From contig NZ_JBHYFK010000008.1 in NCBI RefSeq assembly GCF_051859565.1, positions 86,187 to 150,186 on the forward strand: DNA of 64,000 bases, in the 5' to 3' direction. The DNA is from Glycocaulis sp051859565. GTDB taxonomy: Bacteria; Pseudomonadota; Alphaproteobacteria; Caulobacterales; Maricaulaceae. The position numbers and the translations under genes are program-made. Below the pieces are notes generated by a model. That model searched no databases and was not told where the DNA came from. It saw only the letters and a list, made by a program, of their open reading frames with translations. Below are positions 33,537 through 42,819 of this stretch, piece by piece; position 1 is the first letter of the stretch, and each line of letters starts with the position of its first letter.

Positions 33537-34430
33537 CTAGAAATAGCCGTAGCGGTCCAAACCCAGATCATACCTCTTGGAAATCACCTCGTTGGACTTC
33601 GCAAATTTGCGCATGATCTTGGCTGCCAGCTGTTCAGGCATCTCGATGCGCACCGAATTCTCCTGACCGTCTTCCTGTCGAACCTTCCAGCGATTTTCAC
33701 CTTCGGCATTGCTCGCGTGTATGGCTTTTTCGCGTTCGGCGGCGGCCATAAAGGAATCGTTTCCGTCGAAAAACTCCACGAGACGGCTGTAAAACAGGGG
33801 TGGATCGAGCCGGATGGCTTCCATTGGCAGAAAGCAAATATCATTCTTGCCGAGCGCCGATCGAAGGCAATCATCCATATATCGATAGTTTATCACCATG
33901 GCCGAACGATAGAGTTCAGATTTGGCGCTGATGAGCTTTCTCGCGGTTTTTTCAAAATGTTCCTGACTTGGAGCGCTGAATGTTGCGCCAGACTGCGCAT
34001 ATCGTGATGCTATCCACGTGTCTTGCCGCCGGATAGTTGTCAGAATCTTTACGCGGCTAAACCGCGAGCCTTTCAGTATGGCCTTGCGCATATGATTTAG
34101 ATGGTGGGCAAGCACGATTGGATCCTGCTGCCGGCGTGCTTGGAAGTCGAAGAAGTGAACATTTGCTGAAATATTTTCTTCTGAAATAAGAATGTTTTCG
34201 CATTCAATAGAGTTTATTATTTTATTTATAGATCTCCCTGCGTAAGACGCCCATATGCCGGGAGATTTTGAAAATTTTGCCCTGAATCCCTCGTTATCTT
34301 CTTCATTGAATAACTCGTGAATATAGTTTCGGTCTATATACTTTATATTTTCAATCTGCGTGAACAGTTTTTCTTGTAAAAATGTCGTCGCCGTCTTGGG
34401 CAAGCCGATGTGAATGTAAACAGTGCCCAT
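33537..34430 (-). CDS. Sulfotransferase-like protein
   Basis: 297 residues starting MGTVYIHIGLPKTATTFLQE, a PAPS 5'-phosphosulfate loop with the GLPKTATT pattern. KILTTIRRQDTWIASRY resembles the 3'-phosphate-binding block with its Arg. No signal peptide or membrane helix. Cell-surface polysaccharide or other extracellular acceptors are typical of this bacterial group, but the acceptor is unknown. GC is clearly lower (AT-rich near 34170-34350), so recent transfer next to the tRNA-Leu gene is likely. Confidence 0.8.
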   Translation of the reverse strand: MGTVYIHIGLPKTATTFLQEKLFTQIENIKYIDRNYIHELFNEEDNEGFRAKFSKSPGIWASYAGRSINKIINSIECENILISEENISANVHFFDFQARRQQDPIVLAHHLNHMRKAILKGSRFSRVKILTTIRRQDTWIASRYAQSGATFSAPSQEHFEKTARKLISAKSELYRSAMVINYRYMDDCLRSALGKNDICFLPMEAIRLDPPLFYSRLVEFFDGNDSFMAAAEREKAIHASNAEGENRWKVRQEDGQENSVRIEMPEQLAAKIMRKFAKSNEVISKRYDLGLDRYGYF

Positions 34431-34558
34431 TTATGAATCTCCGTCGTGTGTCCGCCATTTATCAGGAATCAACGCGTTGGATACATTGTTGCGGGAGGCT
34501 GTAGCAGGCAATTGGGCAAGACACAGATGCCCGGCGTCGATCTGTCTGTGACCCGACA

Positions 34559-34583
34559 CCAAAACGGCCCCGAGCGGGGCCGT
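34559..34583 (-). terminator. Intrinsic terminator after the STAS-like gene
   Basis: ACGGCCCCG and CGGGGCCGT form a tight hairpin with a 2-base loop. On the minus strand it is followed by TTTTGG, 37 bases after the gene's stop. Confidence 0.75.
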
Positions 34584-34619
34584 CTTGCGTTTGGGATGAT
34601 TGCTTGCGAAGCAGCGCTT

Positions 34620-35009
34620 CTAGCGCTGCAAAAGCCAGGCGCGGGCCTCATCCTCGCAGGCAAAGGGCTGCAGTTTCACGGCAAACGCGCGTGCAGTGCT
34701 TTCCATGACCATGTAGGGCCGTGTGCGCTCGCCATGGGAAACATGGGCGCAGCGGCGCGGCGAGAGCTCCTCCATGATGAGTTCGATCGCGCTGACTATA
34801 TCGGCAATATCATAGGCTATGCTGGTGTCCGAGGTCTCGAACAGTACGCCGTTCACCCGCGTGCCGTGACCGGCAGCGACAAGGCGTTCGGCCGCCTCGC
34901 GCAGTACCGCGCTCGTCAATTCGCCCCGCAGGCGCAATGTGAGAATTCCGTCGATATCGGTTTCGATGCGGATCGGGTCCGCATCGGGCGTCTTGTGGTC
35001 GAGAGGCAT
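34620..35009 (-). CDS. Small STAS/SpoIIAA-like cytoplasmic protein
   Basis: 129 residues. Secondary-structure pattern and phrases such as GILTLRLRGELTSAVLREAAERL and GTRVNGVLFETSD suggest a STAS/SpoIIAA-like alpha/beta fold. No catalytic motif is recognised. It is monocistronic with its own terminator. Role unknown; regulatory or lipid-binding functions are common for the fold. Confidence 0.6.
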   Translation of the reverse strand: MPLDHKTPDADPIRIETDIDGILTLRLRGELTSAVLREAAERLVAAGHGTRVNGVLFETSDTSIAYDIADIVSAIELIMEELSPRRCAHVSHGERTRPYMVMESTARAFAVKLQPFACEDEARAWLLQR

Positions 35010-35167
35010 GGGGAGAGGGCCTTTTATGGCTCTTGATGGCAGGTCGGGTTTGTCGGGGTATCCATGCCTAGCTGCTGATTATTGCCAAATCGTGGCAGAC
35101 AGTGCGCAAGGCGCCCATGCAAATTGGCAAGGGCAGAGGCCGACGCAAGCACTGTCGGAGGCAAAGA

Positions 35168-35863
35168 TCAGAAACGATAGCGCAAATTGAGCGCGATCAG
35201 CGGGAAGGAATCATACTTGTCCAGATCCCGCTGAGCGCGTTCCACCTGCAGCTGAAGATCGGCCAGAAAGGCCGGATCGTTGGCCAGCAAGCCGGTTACC
35301 TCGTAGCTGATGCTGGGTGTGCCTTGCCGGTATACACCTGCCTCAAGCGAGACTTCGACCGGGCCATTCCATGGCCGTCCGGCCACGCCGGCTCCGGCAA
35401 ACCACGCATTTGGCGCAAACTGGGCTTCGCCCGTCAGCCGGCCCACTTGTGCGGCCGGATAGATATTGTTGCCGATCTGATAGTCGCTGGCGGGCTGGGC
35501 GTTGTAAACGGCCTTGTTGAAGTTGTAGCGGGCACCTGCGGTCAGAAAGAAGACGCGCCTGAAGGGGAAAACGTCCACCCCGACACCCACGCTAGCCAGC
35601 CGAAGCGAAAAGTCGCTGGCGATGTCGGCCACGGTCTGGTCGTCGGAATAGACGAGCCCTGCTGCATGTGTGCGTACCTGCAGGTAATCGTTGATGCGGT
35701 AGCCGCCCTCCACGCCCACTCCCAGTGTTCCCGCCCGCAAGCCGACAAAGGCCCGGCGGTCGGAGTCTGTGGATGCGGTGAAAGCTCCCGAACCGGCGAA
35801 CGCAGGATCGCCCTGCATGCTTGCTGCGCCAAGCGCGGCGGCGAGTGTAGCGGATATGGACAT
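35168..35863 (-). CDS. Putative outer-membrane beta-barrel protein
   Basis: 231 residues with a probable signal peptide (cleavage near AFA, residue 23). Alternating hydrophobic residues and glycines form likely strands (FVGLRAGTLGVGVEGGYRIN), and the chain ends ALNLRYRF, a barrel sorting end with terminal Phe. Family unknown. The 35864-36013 gap to the divergent rnd gene has no visible extra feature. Confidence 0.7.
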   Translation of the reverse strand: MSISATLAAALGAASMQGDPAFAGSGAFTASTDSDRRAFVGLRAGTLGVGVEGGYRINDYLQVRTHAAGLVYSDDQTVADIASDFSLRLASVGVGVDVFPFRRVFFLTAGARYNFNKAVYNAQPASDYQIGNNIYPAAQVGRLTGEAQFAPNAWFAGAGVAGRPWNGPVEVSLEAGVYRQGTPSISYEVTGLLANDPAFLADLQLQVERAQRDLDKYDSFPLIALNLRYRF

Positions 35864-36013
35864 GATGACCCCAAGCTAGCCGCGACGTGGCGCTGATTCA
35901 ACCTGCCGGTGTCCAAATTGGTTCCCCCGGAGCAGGCCGTTGATTGACGCCGGGTGCGAGCACGGCCCATAGGAAGGGTTACACGCGCTGAGCCAAGAAG
36001 GGGTTGCACGTCC

Positions 36014-36628
36014 ATGACCATCCATTTCCACAAGGCCGACCTGCCCGCCGGGCTGGACCTTGGAAAACGCGTTGCAATCGATACCGAGACGCTGGGCCTG
36101 TCGCTGGTGCGCGACCCGCTATGCCTGGTCCAGTTGTCGGCAGGTGACGGGGATGCGCATATCGTCCAGCTGGACCGTTCCTCCTATGACTGCCCGAATC
36201 TGAAAGCGCTGCTGGCCGATGAAGGCGTAGAGAAGATTCTCCATTTTGCGCGCTTTGATGTGGCGATGATTGCGCGCGATCTGGGCGTTACGCTGCGGCC
36301 TGTGTTCTGCACCAAGATCGCCTCCAAGCTGGCGCGGACCTATACCGACCGGCATGGCCTGAAGGACGTGGCACGCGAGATCGCTGGAGTGGAGCTGTCC
36401 AAGCAACAGCAAAGCTCTGACTGGGGCTCAGGCGATATCAGTGAAGCCCAGCTCAAATACGCCGCTGACGACGTTCTCTACCTGCACCAGATCCGTGACG
36501 GGCTGGAGGCCATGCTGATCCGCGAGGGGCGGATGGAGATGGCAAAGGCGTGCTTCAGCTTCCTGCCCACCCGGGCGGCGCTGGATCTCGCCGGTTGGGC
36601 GGAAGCCGATATTTTCGCGCACAGCTAG
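36014..36628 (+). CDS. rnd: Ribonuclease D, catalytic domain only
   Basis: 204 residues, a DEDDy 3'-5' exoribonuclease involved in tRNA/sRNA 3' maturation. Active-site blocks: VAIDTETLGL (Asp, Glu), HFARFDVAMIARD (Asp) and YAADDVLYLHQ (Tyr, Asp). The HRDC domains of E. coli RNase D are missing, as in many alphaproteobacterial short forms. The ATG at 36014 excludes an Arg-rich unmatched extension. It leads the lptCAB-rpoN-hpf-ptsN cluster. Confidence 0.92.
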   Translation: MTIHFHKADLPAGLDLGKRVAIDTETLGLSLVRDPLCLVQLSAGDGDAHIVQLDRSSYDCPNLKALLADEGVEKILHFARFDVAMIARDLGVTLRPVFCTKIASKLARTYTDRHGLKDVAREIAGVELSKQQQSSDWGSGDISEAQLKYAADDVLYLHQIRDGLEAMLIREGRMEMAKACFSFLPTRAALDLAGWAEADIFAHS

Positions 36629-36720
36629 GGCGCCATTGCCGGCAGACGGCGCGCCTGCCTTGAAAAGGCCGCGGCCAGGGTCCACAAAGCCCTGCGGGGA
36701 CAGTTTTTCAGGCATTCGGG

Positions 36721-37392
36721 ATGAACACGCTGACATTCGCAGCCGCAGAGCCATCGGCAAGCCGGGCGGTTGAGGCCGCCCGTCTGCGGGCGCGTGTCGT
36801 GCGTAATGCGCGCATTGTTCTGATTGTCCTGATCGGCGCGCTTGTGTCCAATCTGCTGGTGCAGTCGTTCCTGGCTGGCGGCCACGAGCCGGCTACCCGG
36901 CCAGCAATGCTGGGCGACGGGGAGCGGATCGTAAACCCGCGCTTTACCGGCCGCGACGCGCACGGGCGCGCTTATGTGCTTACGGCAGATTCGGCTGTGC
37001 GGCGGATGGTAGGGCTGGGCAATCTGACCGATCTGGAGAATCCGCGCATCGACTATGCCCTGCTGTTTGGCGGGTCGCGTCAGCCCGATGCATCCGAGGT
37101 ATTGTCGCGCCTGGGTGTCTATGACGATGCGACACGTACCTTGCGCATGTCCGATACGGTGCGTTTTACCACCCGGTCGGGCTATGAGTTCCGCACTGAA
37201 GGCGCTTCGATAGACTTGGACGAAGGTGTGGTATACGGCGAAGAGCCGGTGCAGGGGCGCGCGCCATGGGGCGGCGTGCAGGCATATGGTTTCGAGTTGC
37301 ATGAGGAAGGCCGGCGTTTGCGCTTTACCGGCGGTGTGGTGACGCGCTTCTATGTCGGTGACGGCGCGCCTGCGCCCGAGGAGGACCGATGA
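36721..37392 (+). CDS. lptC: LPS export protein LptC
   Basis: 223 residues with one N-terminal membrane helix (IVLIVLIGALVSNLLVQSF) and a periplasmic beta-jellyroll. LptC links the LptBFG transporter to LptA. Sequence similarity within the family is weak, so the call rests on size, topology and the overlapping lptA gene downstream (ATGA). Confidence 0.88.
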   Translation: MNTLTFAAAEPSASRAVEAARLRARVVRNARIVLIVLIGALVSNLLVQSFLAGGHEPATRPAMLGDGERIVNPRFTGRDAHGRAYVLTADSAVRRMVGLGNLTDLENPRIDYALLFGGSRQPDASEVLSRLGVYDDATRTLRMSDTVRFTTRSGYEFRTEGASIDLDEGVVYGEEPVQGRAPWGGVQAYGFELHEEGRRLRFTGGVVTRFYVGDGAPAPEEDR

Positions 37393-37994
37393 GGCTGATT
37401 TTTGCCGTTACCGCGCTGGCGTCCGCCATGGCCGCTGCCAGCATCCTGACCACTGACGCGCTCGCGCGGCAGGATGCGCCCGATTTCCTTGATATCAGTT
37501 CGGATGACCAGGAAATTCTCGACCAGCAGGATCGCGTCCGCTTCATAGGCAATGTCAACGCCATTCGCGGCGATACGCGCCTGCGTGCGGACGAGGCCGA
37601 AGCCCAGCTTGCGCGTAATCCCGAGACCGGACAGCGCCGTATCGAGCGCATTACGGCGCAGGGCGATGTGTTCTACGTGACGGCAACCGAGACCGCGCGC
37701 GGTGACCGGGCCGTCTATACTCTGTCAGACGAGGTCATTGTTCTCACCGGCGCGGTGGTTCTTACGCAAGGCTGCAATGTTTCCACCGGCCAGGAGCTGC
37801 GCATAAACCTGCAAACCGGCGTATCGCGCCTGACAGGGGGCAATGGCCGTGTGCGCAGCCTGTTCTTTTCTCAGGATGGCGAGCGGCCGGCTGCCAGCGG
37901 AAATTGTCCGGCACCGCCCGTCCCCGGGCCGGCGCCGCGCAGCTATAGCAATGAATTTCCGGACGGGCAGTCCGGTGCGCCGGCAGCGAACTAG
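37389..37994 (+). CDS. lptA: LPS periplasmic bridge protein LptA
   Basis: 201 residues with a signal peptide (cleavage near ALA) and the OstA/LptA domain: FLDISSDDQEILDQQDRVRF, NVNAIRGDTRLRADEAEAQL and QGDVFYVTATETARGDRAVY. LptA oligomers carry lipopolysaccharide across the periplasm. Start overlaps lptC. A Pro-rich tail (CPAPPVPGPAPRSYS) follows the domain. Confidence 0.92.
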   Translation: MRLIFAVTALASAMAAASILTTDALARQDAPDFLDISSDDQEILDQQDRVRFIGNVNAIRGDTRLRADEAEAQLARNPETGQRRIERITAQGDVFYVTATETARGDRAVYTLSDEVIVLTGAVVLTQGCNVSTGQELRINLQTGVSRLTGGNGRVRSLFFSQDGERPAASGNCPAPPVPGPAPRSYSNEFPDGQSGAPAAN

Positions 37995-38170
37995 CCGCTT
38001 CTGACCTCATTGAACGGGCGCGCATTGGTGCGCCGGGCTGTGTTTTGCAGCCGTTGGCCTTGTCACGAGGGGGCGGTCCCTTGCAAGGATGGGGCCAGTT
38101 GCGCACGCTTCACCAAATATTAGGCCTGCGCCAGTAACCCTGTTAGCGGGAATTAAGGGTGGTGACGGGA

Positions 38171-38911
38171 ATGACCATGCCAGACAGCAGCGCTGACGGC
38201 CTCCATGTCGAGTCAATCGGCAAGGCGTTTGGCCGGCGCGTGGTGGTCAAGTCCGTCTCGCTCCAGCTGTGCCGGGGCGAGGTTGTCGGTCTGCTGGGGC
38301 CGAACGGTGCCGGCAAGACGACCTGCTTTTACATGATAACGGGGCTTATTCCGGCCGATCACGGCCGGATCTTGCTGGACGGGCAGGACATCACATCCTT
38401 CCCGATGTTCCAGCGTGCACGCCTTGGTATTGGCTATCTGCCTCAGGAAGCGTCCATTTTCCGTGGCATGACAGTGTTTGAAAACGTCACCGCCACTGCC
38501 GAAATTGCAGAAAAGGACAAGGCGGCGCGCAAGAAGCTGGTCGAGGATCTGCTCGAGGAGCTGGGCGTCGACCATTTGCGCGACAGTCCGGCGATGGCCC
38601 TTTCAGGCGGGGAACGCCGCCGGGTGGAGATTGCACGCGCGCTGGCTACCCGTCCGGGCTTCATCCTGCTGGATGAGCCGTTTGCCGGCATTGATCCGCT
38701 GGCCATTGCCGATATCCGCGACCTGATCCTCTTCCTCAAACAGCGCGGTATCGGAATACTCATTACAGACCACAATGTGCGCGAGACGCTGCAGATCACG
38801 GATCGCGCCGCGATCATCCATGACGGCGAGGTATTGTTCGAGGGTAAGCCCGAAGCGGTACGTGCCGATCCGTCCGTGCGCCGGGTCTATCTCGGCGACA
38901 GTTTTCAATAG
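38171..38911 (+). CDS. lptB: LPS export ABC transporter ATPase LptB
   Basis: 246 residues. Walker A GPNGAGKTT, signature ALSGGERRRVEIARAL, Walker B FILLDEPFAGIDP and H-loop ITDHNVRE are all present. LptB powers LPS extraction from the inner membrane with LptF and LptG, which are not in this window. I chose the ATG at 38171; a GTG 12 bases earlier and an ATG 6 bases later are possible. It is separated from lptA by 176 bases. Confidence 0.96.
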   Translation: MTMPDSSADGLHVESIGKAFGRRVVVKSVSLQLCRGEVVGLLGPNGAGKTTCFYMITGLIPADHGRILLDGQDITSFPMFQRARLGIGYLPQEASIFRGMTVFENVTATAEIAEKDKAARKKLVEDLLEELGVDHLRDSPAMALSGGERRRVEIARALATRPGFILLDEPFAGIDPLAIADIRDLILFLKQRGIGILITDHNVRETLQITDRAAIIHDGEVLFEGKPEAVRADPSVRRVYLGDSFQ

Positions 38912-38922
38912 GGCGCGAACGG

Positions 38923-40422
38923 ATGGCAAAGCTCGGACAAAGGCTGGAGGCAAGGCAGGGGCAGGGTCTGGTAATGACCCCGCAGCTTCAGCAGGCCATA
39001 AAGCTGTTGCAGCTTAACAATATGGAACTTGCCGAGTTCGTCGAGGAAGAGCTGGAGCGCAACCCGCTGCTGGAGCGTGACGAGCGCCCGGAGCCCGGCG
39101 GTGACGATGAACGTGCGCCGGCAGGAGATGCTGCAGACCCGCATGGCGAGCTCAGCTTTGATGCGCCGTCCTCCGCTGCCGACGATGCATTCGATGCCGA
39201 CCGCGAGGCGATGTATGCCGACAGCGCGCCCGACATGGCAGGCGCGCGCGATACCGGCGGAGCGGTGGACTGGTCGCGCGCCGGAAAGGGCGGGGGCGGG
39301 TTCGATGGCGAGGATTATGACGCCGCGGCCCATGCCAGCCGGGACAAGACCCTACGTGAGCATCTGCATGACCAGCTGGCAGATCTGGCGCTGACGAGCG
39401 CTGACCGCATGATCGCGGCCCATTTGATCGATCTGGCCGATGACGATGGCTATATGCGCGCAGATCTTGCCGAAACGGCAGAGCGTCTCGGCGTCACCTT
39501 GTCCGAGGTTGAGGCCCTGCTGGCGCGTCTGCAGGAGTTTGAACCGGCCGGTGTCATGGCGCGCGGCCTGCAGGAATGCCTGGCCATACAGCTGGCCGAA
39601 CGCAACCGGCTGGACCCGGCCATGGCGGCGCTGGTGGATAACCTGCCCTTGCTGGCCAAGCATGATTATGCGGGCCTGCGGGGCCTTTGCGAGGTCGACC
39701 AGGAAGATCTCGAAGACATGATCGCCGAGCTGAAACGGCTCACCCCCAAGCCGGGCCTCGCCTTTGGTTCTGACAGTACCCGGGCGGTCGAGCCGGACGT
39801 CTATGTGCGTGAGCGGCCGGACGGCAGCTGGGCGGTGGAGCTCAATACCGACACCCTGCCGCGCGTGCTGATGAATAATCGTTACGCCGCGCAGATCGCG
39901 GGCAGTGCGCGTTCGGCGGAAGAAAAGACCTTCATCACTGAATGTGCACAGAACGCGTCCTGGCTGGTGAAAAGCCTGGACCAGCGCGCGCGCACCATCC
40001 TGAAAGTCGCCAGCGAAATTGTCCGCCAGCAGGACATGTTTCTGGCCAAGGGCGTGGCCTGGCTGCGGCCCTTGAACCTGAAAACGGTGGCCGATGCGGT
40101 CGGCATGCATGAGAGCACGGTCAGCCGTGTCACCTCCAACAAGTATGTGTCGACGCCGCGCGGCCTGTTCGAGCTGAAATATTTCTTCACCTCCTCCATC
40201 GCGTCGGCCGATGGGGGCGAGGCCTATTCGGCCGAGGCTGTACGCTACCGCATCAAGGCCATGATACAGTCTGAAACGGTGGACGATGTGATGAGTGATG
40301 ACGCCATTGTTGACCGTCTGCTGTCTGACGGGATCGAGATTGCCCGGCGTACCGTGGCAAAATACCGCGAGGCGATGAATATTCCCTCATCGGTACAGCG
40401 CCGCCGCATGATGAAGCGCTAG
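38923..40422 (+). CDS. rpoN: RNA polymerase sigma-54 factor
   Basis: 499 residues. Region I (QGLVMTPQLQQAIKLLQL) contacts activators, followed by an acidic linker rich in Asp/Ala (about 55-130). The core-binding domain comes next. The DNA-binding part includes HESTVSRVTSNKYVSTPRG and ends with the RpoN box ARRTVAKYREAMNIPSS. It sits 11 bases after lptB, the conserved proteobacterial arrangement. Confidence 0.97.
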   Translation: MAKLGQRLEARQGQGLVMTPQLQQAIKLLQLNNMELAEFVEEELERNPLLERDERPEPGGDDERAPAGDAADPHGELSFDAPSSAADDAFDADREAMYADSAPDMAGARDTGGAVDWSRAGKGGGGFDGEDYDAAAHASRDKTLREHLHDQLADLALTSADRMIAAHLIDLADDDGYMRADLAETAERLGVTLSEVEALLARLQEFEPAGVMARGLQECLAIQLAERNRLDPAMAALVDNLPLLAKHDYAGLRGLCEVDQEDLEDMIAELKRLTPKPGLAFGSDSTRAVEPDVYVRERPDGSWAVELNTDTLPRVLMNNRYAAQIAGSARSAEEKTFITECAQNASWLVKSLDQRARTILKVASEIVRQQDMFLAKGVAWLRPLNLKTVADAVGMHESTVSRVTSNKYVSTPRGLFELKYFFTSSIASADGGEAYSAEAVRYRIKAMIQSETVDDVMSDDAIVDRLLSDGIEIARRTVAKYREAMNIPSSVQRRRMMKR

Positions 40423-40511
40423 GCTCCCCCGGGATTCCAGTCCTGATTGGGCCTGTAGCCTAGGATATTGGTAACCCCAAACCTGTCCGCTGCGTCATTA
40501 ACCAGTTATCT

Positions 40512-40539
40512 GGATTGACGCCCCCGCCCGGCTTGCTAC
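40512..40539 (+). promoter_or_regulatory. Possible sigma70-type promoter before hpf
   Basis: TTGACG and TACCGT spaced 16 bases lie about 120 bases before the hpf ATG in the 236-base rpoN-hpf gap. Weak match; listed because the gap suggests independent expression. Confidence 0.3.
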
Positions 40540-40658
40540 CGTCACTGCATCCGGCACAGAACCGGATATCCGGCCACGCGTTGTTTCAAGCGCCAGGGGC
40601 CTTTTTGAAAAAAGGCTCCTGCAGCCAGCGCAACGCGCCAGCAGCAGATGGAGCTGAC

Positions 40659-41285
40659 ATGCACATCCAGTTTGTTTCCAAAGGTATCGACGTATCGCCC
40701 GCCCTTCGTGAACGTATCGAGGGCAAGGTCGAGGAAGGCACCGCGAAATATTTCAGCCGTCCCGGCGAGGCGTTTGTCACCGCCGCCAAAGAGGGCTTCG
40801 GCTTCCGTGTGGAGTGCGCACTGCACCTGCCGTCAGGTGCCTTTCTGCAGGCCACGGGCGAAGGCGCAGATGCCTATGCCGCTGCCGAAATTGCGGTTGA
40901 ACATCTGGAAAAACGCCTGCGCCGCTATAAGCGCCGCCTGAAAGACCATCACGCTGAAAACAAGTTGGAGTTGCCCGCCGAAGAGACCCCGATCGTGGTC
41001 TTCAGGGGCAATGGCCGGGCCGTCACGCTGGACGAGGATGATGCCGAGCTGGACGATGGCGGTGCCACGGGCGGCAACGAGCCGGTCATCGTGGCGGAAA
41101 CCGTCGGTGAGTTGCGCACGCTTACCGTCTCCATGGCGGTTCACGAGATGGACGTGCTCGATACACCGTTCATGCTGTTCCGGAATGCAGCAAGCGGATC
41201 GCTCAATGTAGTCTATAGACGTCCTGATGGTCATGTGGGGTGGATTGATCCGGCCCGAGAGGCTAAAGACGGCGCCGTTCGCTGA
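40659..41285 (+). CDS. hpf: Long ribosome hibernation-promoting factor
   Basis: 208 residues. The N-terminal S30AE domain (MHIQFVSKGIDVSPALRERI) binds the decoding site of idle ribosomes. An acidic linker precedes a C-terminal domain (MDVLDTPFMLFRNAASGSLN, VVYRRPDGHVGWIDP) that dimerises 70S to 100S particles. This is the long form. ATG at 40659 follows GATGGAGC. ptsN is 39 bases downstream. Confidence 0.95.
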   Translation: MHIQFVSKGIDVSPALRERIEGKVEEGTAKYFSRPGEAFVTAAKEGFGFRVECALHLPSGAFLQATGEGADAYAAAEIAVEHLEKRLRRYKRRLKDHHAENKLELPAEETPIVVFRGNGRAVTLDEDDAELDDGGATGGNEPVIVAETVGELRTLTVSMAVHEMDVLDTPFMLFRNAASGSLNVVYRRPDGHVGWIDPAREAKDGAVR

Positions 41286-41324
41286 GAGGGGGCCCTTTGC
41301 CCCGCCGACAAGCAAAGGCGTGAC

Positions 41325-41789
41325 ATGGCATTGTCAGACCTGATTCCGCCCGGAGGGGCGGTGGCAGACCTGCCCGGCACAAGCCGCAAGCAGGTGCTCC
41401 AGTCATTGTGTGATCTGGCGCAGCGTACGCTGCATGTGCCGGCGCGCAAGGTGCTGGACGCGGTTATGGAGCGCGAAAAGCTGGGATCAACGGGTGTGGG
41501 CGATGGCGTGGCCATCCCCCATGCCCGCACGGGCGATGTGGACCGGGTGTGCGGTGTGTTTGCACGCCTGAAGACCCCGGTAGATTTCGACGCCATGGAC
41601 GGACGTCACGCCGATCTGGTCTTCCTGCTGCTGGCGCCGGAGGATTCCGGGGCTGAGCACCTCAAAGCCCTTGCCCGTGTGGCGCGCATGTTCCGGCGCG
41701 AGGATGTCCGCACCGCGCTGCGTGCCGCGCCGGATTCAGCTGCTGTGAACGCCATTCTGTCGGGCATGGCCCATACCGACGCGGCGTAG
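41325..41789 (+). CDS. ptsN: PTS IIA-like nitrogen regulatory protein
   Basis: 154 residues, EIIA-Ntr domain. The phosphorylatable His is in GVGDGVAIPHART near residue 66. The C-terminal half has VFLLLAPEDSGAEHLKALARVARM. PtsN receives phosphate from the nitrogen PTS (PtsP-NPr) and regulates nitrogen, potassium and stress functions. Position after rpoN and hpf is the standard arrangement. Confidence 0.95.
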   Translation: MALSDLIPPGGAVADLPGTSRKQVLQSLCDLAQRTLHVPARKVLDAVMEREKLGSTGVGDGVAIPHARTGDVDRVCGVFARLKTPVDFDAMDGRHADLVFLLLAPEDSGAEHLKALARVARMFRREDVRTALRAAPDSAAVNAILSGMAHTDAA

Positions 41790-41796
41790 GTGAGCG

Positions 41797-42663
41797 TTAG
41801 CGCGTCATGCCTGCTTCGATCCGGCCATCGGCGTGAACAATTGCGTGCTTCATGCCTTGCGAGTTGTATTGCGCGCTGACATGTCCTTTTGAATCGACTG
41901 CGATGATCCCGCCATCGCCGCCCAGCTCCGCGATATCGTCCAGCACGCCCCTGACTGCCTCATCCAGACTTGAGCCCAGATAACGCATGCGCGCGGAGAC
42001 GTCGGCGGCGGCGTTGGCGCGCATGAAGAACTCGCCCTGGCCGGTGCAGGAAACGGCTACGCGCGCATCCGCCCAGGTGCCGGACCCGATGATGGGCGTG
42101 TCTCCCACCCGGCCCCAGCGCTTGCGCAGCGTGCCGCCAGTGGAGGTCGCGCCGCAAAGCATACCGTGACTGTCCAGCACCACGCAGCCCACAGTCCCGG
42201 TCGCGATCTCGCGGCCATCGGGCACCGCGGCAGGCCGGTAATAGCTGTCCGGATCAGCGATTTCCTCGATGGCGTGCGCACGGGCTATGTCGGCTGCGCC
42301 AGCGCCAGCGATCAGTACATGGGGCGTCGCCTCCATGACCACGCGCGCCGCTGTAATGGGCGAAATGAAGCCTTCCAGTGCCGCGACAGCGCCCGCCTTG
42401 CGCGAGGGGCCTTCCATGATGGAGGCGTCCAGCTCGTAGCGGCCAGCGGTATTGGGTGAGGCGCCGCGCCCTGCGACATAAAGCGCGCTCTCTTCCATCG
42501 CCCGCACCAGCTTCACCGCGATATCGACGGCATGTGCGCCCTGTGCCAGCAGCGCCTTGCCTTCGTCGGCAAGAGCACGCAGATGCGCCACTTCGCGCTC
42601 ATAGGAGCGCTCGGCGAGCACGCCGGCTCCCCCGTGCAGGACAAGTGCGGTGGGACGGGTCAT
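41797..42663 (-). CDS. Isoaspartyl peptidase/L-asparaginase (Ntn hydrolase)
   Basis: 288 residues, plant-type asparaginase that self-cleaves. The nucleophile is the Thr in GTVGCVVLD (about residue 157), giving alpha and beta subunits. Other landmarks are VLHGGAGV near the start, GRGASPNTAGRYELDASIMEG, and RVGDTPIIGSGTWAD. Similar to IaaA; specificity between isoaspartyl dipeptides and asparagine is open. It converges on ptsN and diverges from the SDR gene. Confidence 0.92.
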   Translation of the reverse strand: MTRPTALVLHGGAGVLAERSYEREVAHLRALADEGKALLAQGAHAVDIAVKLVRAMEESALYVAGRGASPNTAGRYELDASIMEGPSRKAGAVAALEGFISPITAARVVMEATPHVLIAGAGAADIARAHAIEEIADPDSYYRPAAVPDGREIATGTVGCVVLDSHGMLCGATSTGGTLRKRWGRVGDTPIIGSGTWADARVAVSCTGQGEFFMRANAAADVSARMRYLGSSLDEAVRGVLDDIAELGGDGGIIAVDSKGHVSAQYNSQGMKHAIVHADGRIEAGMTR

Positions 42664-42819
42664 GGGCGGGTCTCCATTGGCGAGGGCGTCGTGAGCTGAG
42701 GCTCATAACATCCCCGCGCTTCCCTCTGAAGCGCCAAGGCGCTATTTCGTCAGGGAAAGCGCGGTGCATCTGCACATCGCTGGTGCAGCGACAAAACCAT
42801 TCCAACGGGGAGAGAAATC